This document shows, in pieces, positions 30,910 through 35,018 of a DNA stretch of 35,018 nt (its first letter is position 1; each line of letters starts with the position of its first letter). A model generated the notes under the pieces. The model was not told the origin of the DNA and made no database searches. It saw only the letters and a program-made list of their open reading frames with translations. The translations under genes were made by a program, and so were the position numbers. This DNA comes from Stemphylium vesicarium (lineage: Eukaryota > Ascomycota > Dothideomycetes > Pleosporales > Pleosporaceae), in contig QXCR01000228.1 of assembly GCA_004380135.1 (NCBI GenBank), positions 1 through 35,018 on the forward strand, read 5' to 3'.

Positions 30910-33900
30910 ATTAAGAGTCTTACTACCTCTATAATAAGCGGCGAACTACTAAAATAGTAGTAAATTAGAGCTAGAGGGACGCAATAGTTATTCTGACTAA
31001 TTTAAGTAATTAGATCCTCTAGTACTACTAACTTAAGCTAAAGTGCTAATTATAGAATATTTAGCCTTTAGTAGACCCTAAAGAAGTACGACTCTAACGT
31101 ATATAACTAGAGGTCCCGCTATCTCTAGATATCTCGCAATATAAACCTTTAACGAATACGAGTAATCCCTTAACTAGATTATTATATACTATTAGAGCTA
31201 AGAGAAGTAGCGCATAAGGAGTAGCATAGGATATAATAAATACATTAATAACTACCTTATAAAACCTTATAATACTAACGCGAATATTAGATCTCTTAAA
31301 TAAGAGATAAGAGGTATATAAGAAGAATCGCGAAGATTATAAGCTCCGCCTTAAATTATATAAGATACTTAAAAAGGACTATTAAGAAGAGAATAATAAA
31401 ATCTTAAAGATAGTTAAATATATTTTTATAACTATAATACCTTATCTATAACTTAGTTACTACGTAGAAAATAGAATGCTGCGCGAATAGATAACCTCCC
31501 TCTAAGATATAGTTAGAGTAGACGTAGATAAAGAAAGGGCGCGAGTACGAGAGAGATACTACGCCGCACTTAGGCTAATACGAATAACTATAAATTAGAA
31601 GATATAGCTAAGTAAATATAATTAAGTAGTAACTTAAGCTAAGACCCTTAAGATAGCTAAGGTTATATAAATATAAGCTATAATAGATAACTTCCTAGAC
31701 TCTATATTAAAAGTAGTATTAACCTAGACTATAGAGTTCTAAGAGCTAAGATATAATAAGAAAGCTATAAATAGGAAAAGAATAATAAAACTCTTCTATA
31801 AGTTTATAAGCCTTTATTATCTATTAAGAGGGAAGCTAAAGAGCGCCTTCGCAGTAGGAGACTTATACACGGCAAGCGGTGAATCTAACTTAAATATATA
31901 GAGGGACGCCTCTAGTGTAGAAATAAGAGCGCTATCTAATAATAAAAATTAAGGCTAGGGAAACCCTAGGCTATTAAATAAGCGAAAGATAGATAGTTAG
32001 AGTACTAAAACTAAGTAGTTCCTAGAGAGGAATATAGCGATAGCTAGAGATATATGTCCTGCCTATAAATAGCGTTATAAGATATCTAACTACTACTATG
32101 TGAATATAGCTAAGGCACCTAAGTAGTTTAAGCTAAATTAAGGCGTTATAAAACTAGTATAGTATAAACTTAAATATAATACTAACTTATAAAGAATAGT
32201 ATAAGAAATAAACCTAGAAATAAAGTAACTATACCTAATTATAGTATTACGCTTAATTACACTCTATATTAAGATATCTTAAACTCTAGACTATACTATT
32301 AATTAACTAGATAGGCGCGCGATTATAAGACTAGAAGAGAGTATAATAGAAGTAGTATTAAGCGTAAGCTAATAAGAATATCTATTAAAGGATATATTTA
32401 TTCTAGACTCTAGCTTAACTATATATATCTATAATAATCTCTTAAGGCTTAAGGACGTACGCCTATTAGTAATAGGAGATTATATCTAGGCTAGAAATAC
32501 AAGAGTCTAGATATAAGAATATAGAAATATTCTTATAATAACTAAAGGTATATAAGAAGAATATACTCTTTACTTAGATAATATAGTATAGTGTCTAGAT
32601 TTTCTCTATAGCCTAATATTATTTAATCTACTTAGAAGATAAAGTATATAGTAGGAAAATAGAGAAGACCTAACTAGCCTTTAATAATAGAATAGATTAA
32701 TTATTACTACTCTATTAGAATAATACGGCTAATAGGTCGTTGGGAGCCTAGCAGAGCTAGCTACAGCCTTCTATGTGCGTATAAATCGAGCTAAACGACG
32801 ATCGTAGAGGGCGACAGCAATGCTGTAGCATAAGCGCCTTAGCCACCCTAGACCTTTAGCTATTAAACACCTCGTATAACAATCTAAGGGGGTGAAGATT
32901 ATAGGCATTACTATAGTATAATGCGATGCATATAGTAGATTAAAATTAAAGCGCTAAATACGTAAAGCTCTAAGGTTAAATAATAAAGGCCCTAGTAAGA
33001 GGATTACTATTAACTTTTATAAATATAAAGTAGGCAGCATTATAAAAAAAAAGAATTAAATGCTAATTACCTACTAATACTTCTAATATATTTAAGACTT
33101 CTACTTTAAAGATAATAGGCTAGTATACTTAATTATTTACCTACTAGGCCTCTTTATCTAATTTATAAAGAAATAATTTAATATTATAGTTAAGGTTACT
33201 AAGATAGATAATAAAATCGTTATAGTTAAGTAAGAAGTTAAGAGATAGTATACGTCCCTATTAATTAGAATCGAGCCTTCCGCTCTAGATATATAAGCAT
33301 AGAATAGAGGAGCTAAACGCTTAGGGGGTGTGATAAAAGAGAAGGCACGCGCAATTTAACTAGATGCGAATCTTCTATAGGAACTCTAGCTAGAAATTAC
33401 TAGAGCGGCAGTATACCTATATAATTGAACCCTAAATTATCTAAATAAGTGGAAATCGCCTTATAAAATATTCTTTACGCGCGTAGCTACTATAAATAGT
33501 ATAGTTACTAGACCCTAAAGACTAAATTAAGCTTATCTAAGAGTATATAGGTGCAAAGCCTTTATAATAATAGATAATACCTACTAAGAAAAGTCTAGGC
33601 TATAAAGGCTAGACCTAAAAGCCTAGATTAGGTATCTTATAGGATATTAGTTAACTAATATCTACTATATTTAGATTCTATCTATAGCTAAAATAATTAG
33701 CACCTATAATATAGTATTTAATAAAAAAGTAGTCTTTAATAGTAAAACTAAAAACCTAATAGATAATCTAATATATAATACTCTAGAGGAAATTATAACT
33801 TAGGTAAAGATAATTAAACTCCTAAGTACTTAGAGCTAATAACTAGAAATAGAAATATTCTATAAGAACGATATAGTGTAGGAGGAGACTCCGCGTAGAC

Positions 33901-35018
33901 AATAAACTAGATACCACTAAGGGAGGAAAGTTATAGAGGTATAGCTAACGCCGCTACTAACTTCTCTGCTAGTAGCCTTTCTTATTTAAGAAGAAGTAAA
34001 TAATAATAATAAGATAAGACTATCTAATTAGGCTATATTAATAACGGTCCTATAGGCAGCCGCCTTTATAGTAGGCACTAAGGCTAGACATTTTAGTTAA
34101 CACAAAGGTAAGCTAATTAATAAAGCTTAGCTAAAACGACTAATAGCTAAAGGGATTAAACCCTATCGCAACTAATTACTATTATTACCTATAGCATACT
34201 TAAAACTAGAAGAACACCTACTCTACGAAATATTTAAGGAAGTAGAAAGAACGCACCTTAAAAGCTATAAGTAAATAAAATTATAGATTAAAATCCTAGC
34301 GTCACCCGTTAAATAAGTAGGATAGTAGATACTAGATTATATATAGGTTTATACGTATAAACTTAACAAACACCACCGCCTCAATAAATACAAGGCAAGA
34401 CTTGTAGCGAGAGGAGACCAGCAACGCGATATTACAGCCCAAGACACGTACGCAGCGACATTAGCAGGCCGCTTATTTAGGATACTAATAGTAATTACTA
34501 CTAAATTTAATCTTAAACTAAAGCAATACGACGTTATAAATATATTTATACACGTAGTAATTAATTAAGAGATATATATAAAGATGCCGCGAGGATATTA
34601 GAAGCCTAGTACTCTACTTAAGGTATAGAAGGCACTATACGGCCTCTATATCTCGCTATTACTCTAGTAGAAAGAGTTTATAGTAACCTTAGCCTAAATT
34701 AGATTTAAATAAGTACTATAAGAGCTATATTATATAATTAAGGATAGAGTAATTATCTTTTTCTACGTAGATAATATTATAATCGCGTATTACTTAAAGT
34801 AATAATAAGAAGTAATAAAGGCTATTAAGCTAATATAGAAGAAGTATCTATACACTAGAGAAGACGACCTTTAGTGGTTCCTTAGTATAGAAGTAATACG
34901 CGACTAAACTTAGAGGATAATTTAGCTATTATAAGCTATATACGCTAATAAGATTAGCTAACTAACGAGCTAATAAGATATAAGATATAATACGCTAATA
35001 TTAAGTATTAAGCTTAAA
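30910..35018 (+). pseudogene. Copia-1b gag-pol (broken, truncated by window end)
   Basis: The plus-strand frame has TAA/TAG throughout. The zinc-knuckle relic near 32057 reads C-P-A-Y and continues with K-Q-R-Y-K-I-S-N-Y. The protease near 32403 reads L-D-S-S-L-T where D-S-G is expected. The integrase zinc domain near 32922 reads C-D-A-Y. An R-G-A-K-R segment near 33306 replaces the catalytic Glu with Lys, as in Copia-1a. RT near 34391 reads K-A-R-L-V-A-R-G, and the box at 34764-34775 reads Y-V-D-N. The sequence ends in the RT/RNase H region. The patches at 33300-33490 and 34385-34480 that escaped RIP coincide with those in Copia-1a. Confidence 0.9.

Larger units (their letters stand above)
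30702..35018 (+). mobile_element. Copia-1b: second copy of Copia-1, inserted in Gyp-A2, open at the right edge
   Basis: The 5' LTR at 30702-30909 is followed by sequence collinear with Copia-1a (2883-4789 and 11384-13577) but without Gyp-C, so it shows the empty site for that insertion near 32820-32840. The 3' LTR and target duplication lie beyond the window. The five bases left of the LTR are ACACG. Confidence 0.93.

Noticed and set aside
424..35018. Altered genetic code (TAA/TAG read as Gln, TGA almost absent)
   Set aside because: RIP of CAA/CAG/TGG, and conversion of TGA to TAA, explains the pattern fully. Clean patches use normal CAG, CAA and TGG codons.

Overview
The window is a repeat-only stretch of a filamentous ascomycete (Pezizomycotina) genome. 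CpA/TpG is almost gone over most of its length, TpA and CTAG are everywhere, and every long reading frame is broken by TAA/TAG where Gln or Trp is expected. This is the signature of repeat-induced point mutation (RIP). No intact host gene is visible. Almost everything from 424 to 35018 belongs to LTR retrotransposons inserted into one another. The labels used below (Gyp-A1, Gyp-A2, Gyp-B, Gyp-C, Copia-1a, Copia-1b, Copia-2) are mine.

Layout. 1-423 is a short non-RIPped flank with inverted repeats. Gyp-A1 (Ty3/gypsy, 5' truncated) runs from 424 to about 25340 but is split by several insertions: a solo LTR (1221-1428), a second solo LTR (2096-2297), Gyp-B (2311-15527) and Copia-2 on the minus strand (17614-23561). 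Gyp-B contains Copia-1a (2667-14623), and Copia-1a contains Gyp-C (4790-11378), so the nest is four levels deep. Five insertions have exact 5-bp target duplications: TATAT, TATAA, TATAT, TAGCC and CGTAC. From 25341 a second copy of the Gyp-A family (Gyp-A2) begins. It is interrupted at 30702 by Copia-1b, which runs off the right edge. Unbroken homology between Gyp-A1 and Gyp-A2, and between Copia-1a and Copia-1b, fixes the joints.

Coding content. Each element carries the remains of a gag-pol polyprotein: Gag, zinc knuckle, protease, integrase, reverse transcriptase (RT) and RNase H, with a chromodomain in the gypsy elements. All are pseudogenes. Catalytic and metal-binding residues are hit repeatedly; YxDD has become YxDN in all five sense-strand RTs.

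Most interesting signal. Between the chromodomain and the 3' LTR, two different gypsy families (Gyp-A1 and Gyp-C) carry a long antisense reading frame. Both frames are broken almost only by RIP-type stops and have no visible frameshift. They share an N-terminal segment and an identically spaced C-x2-C-x7-C-x-L-V motif, so they look like homologous genes on the strand opposite to pol. In Gyp-C a trinucleotide microsatellite lies inside this frame and codes for a poly-Asn/Asp run. Other notable signals are sparing of the outer LTR edges from RIP, sharply bounded RIP-free islands (one at the same place in two independent copies), a two-box motif shared by three kinds of LTR, and an AT-hook in the Copia-2 polyprotein.
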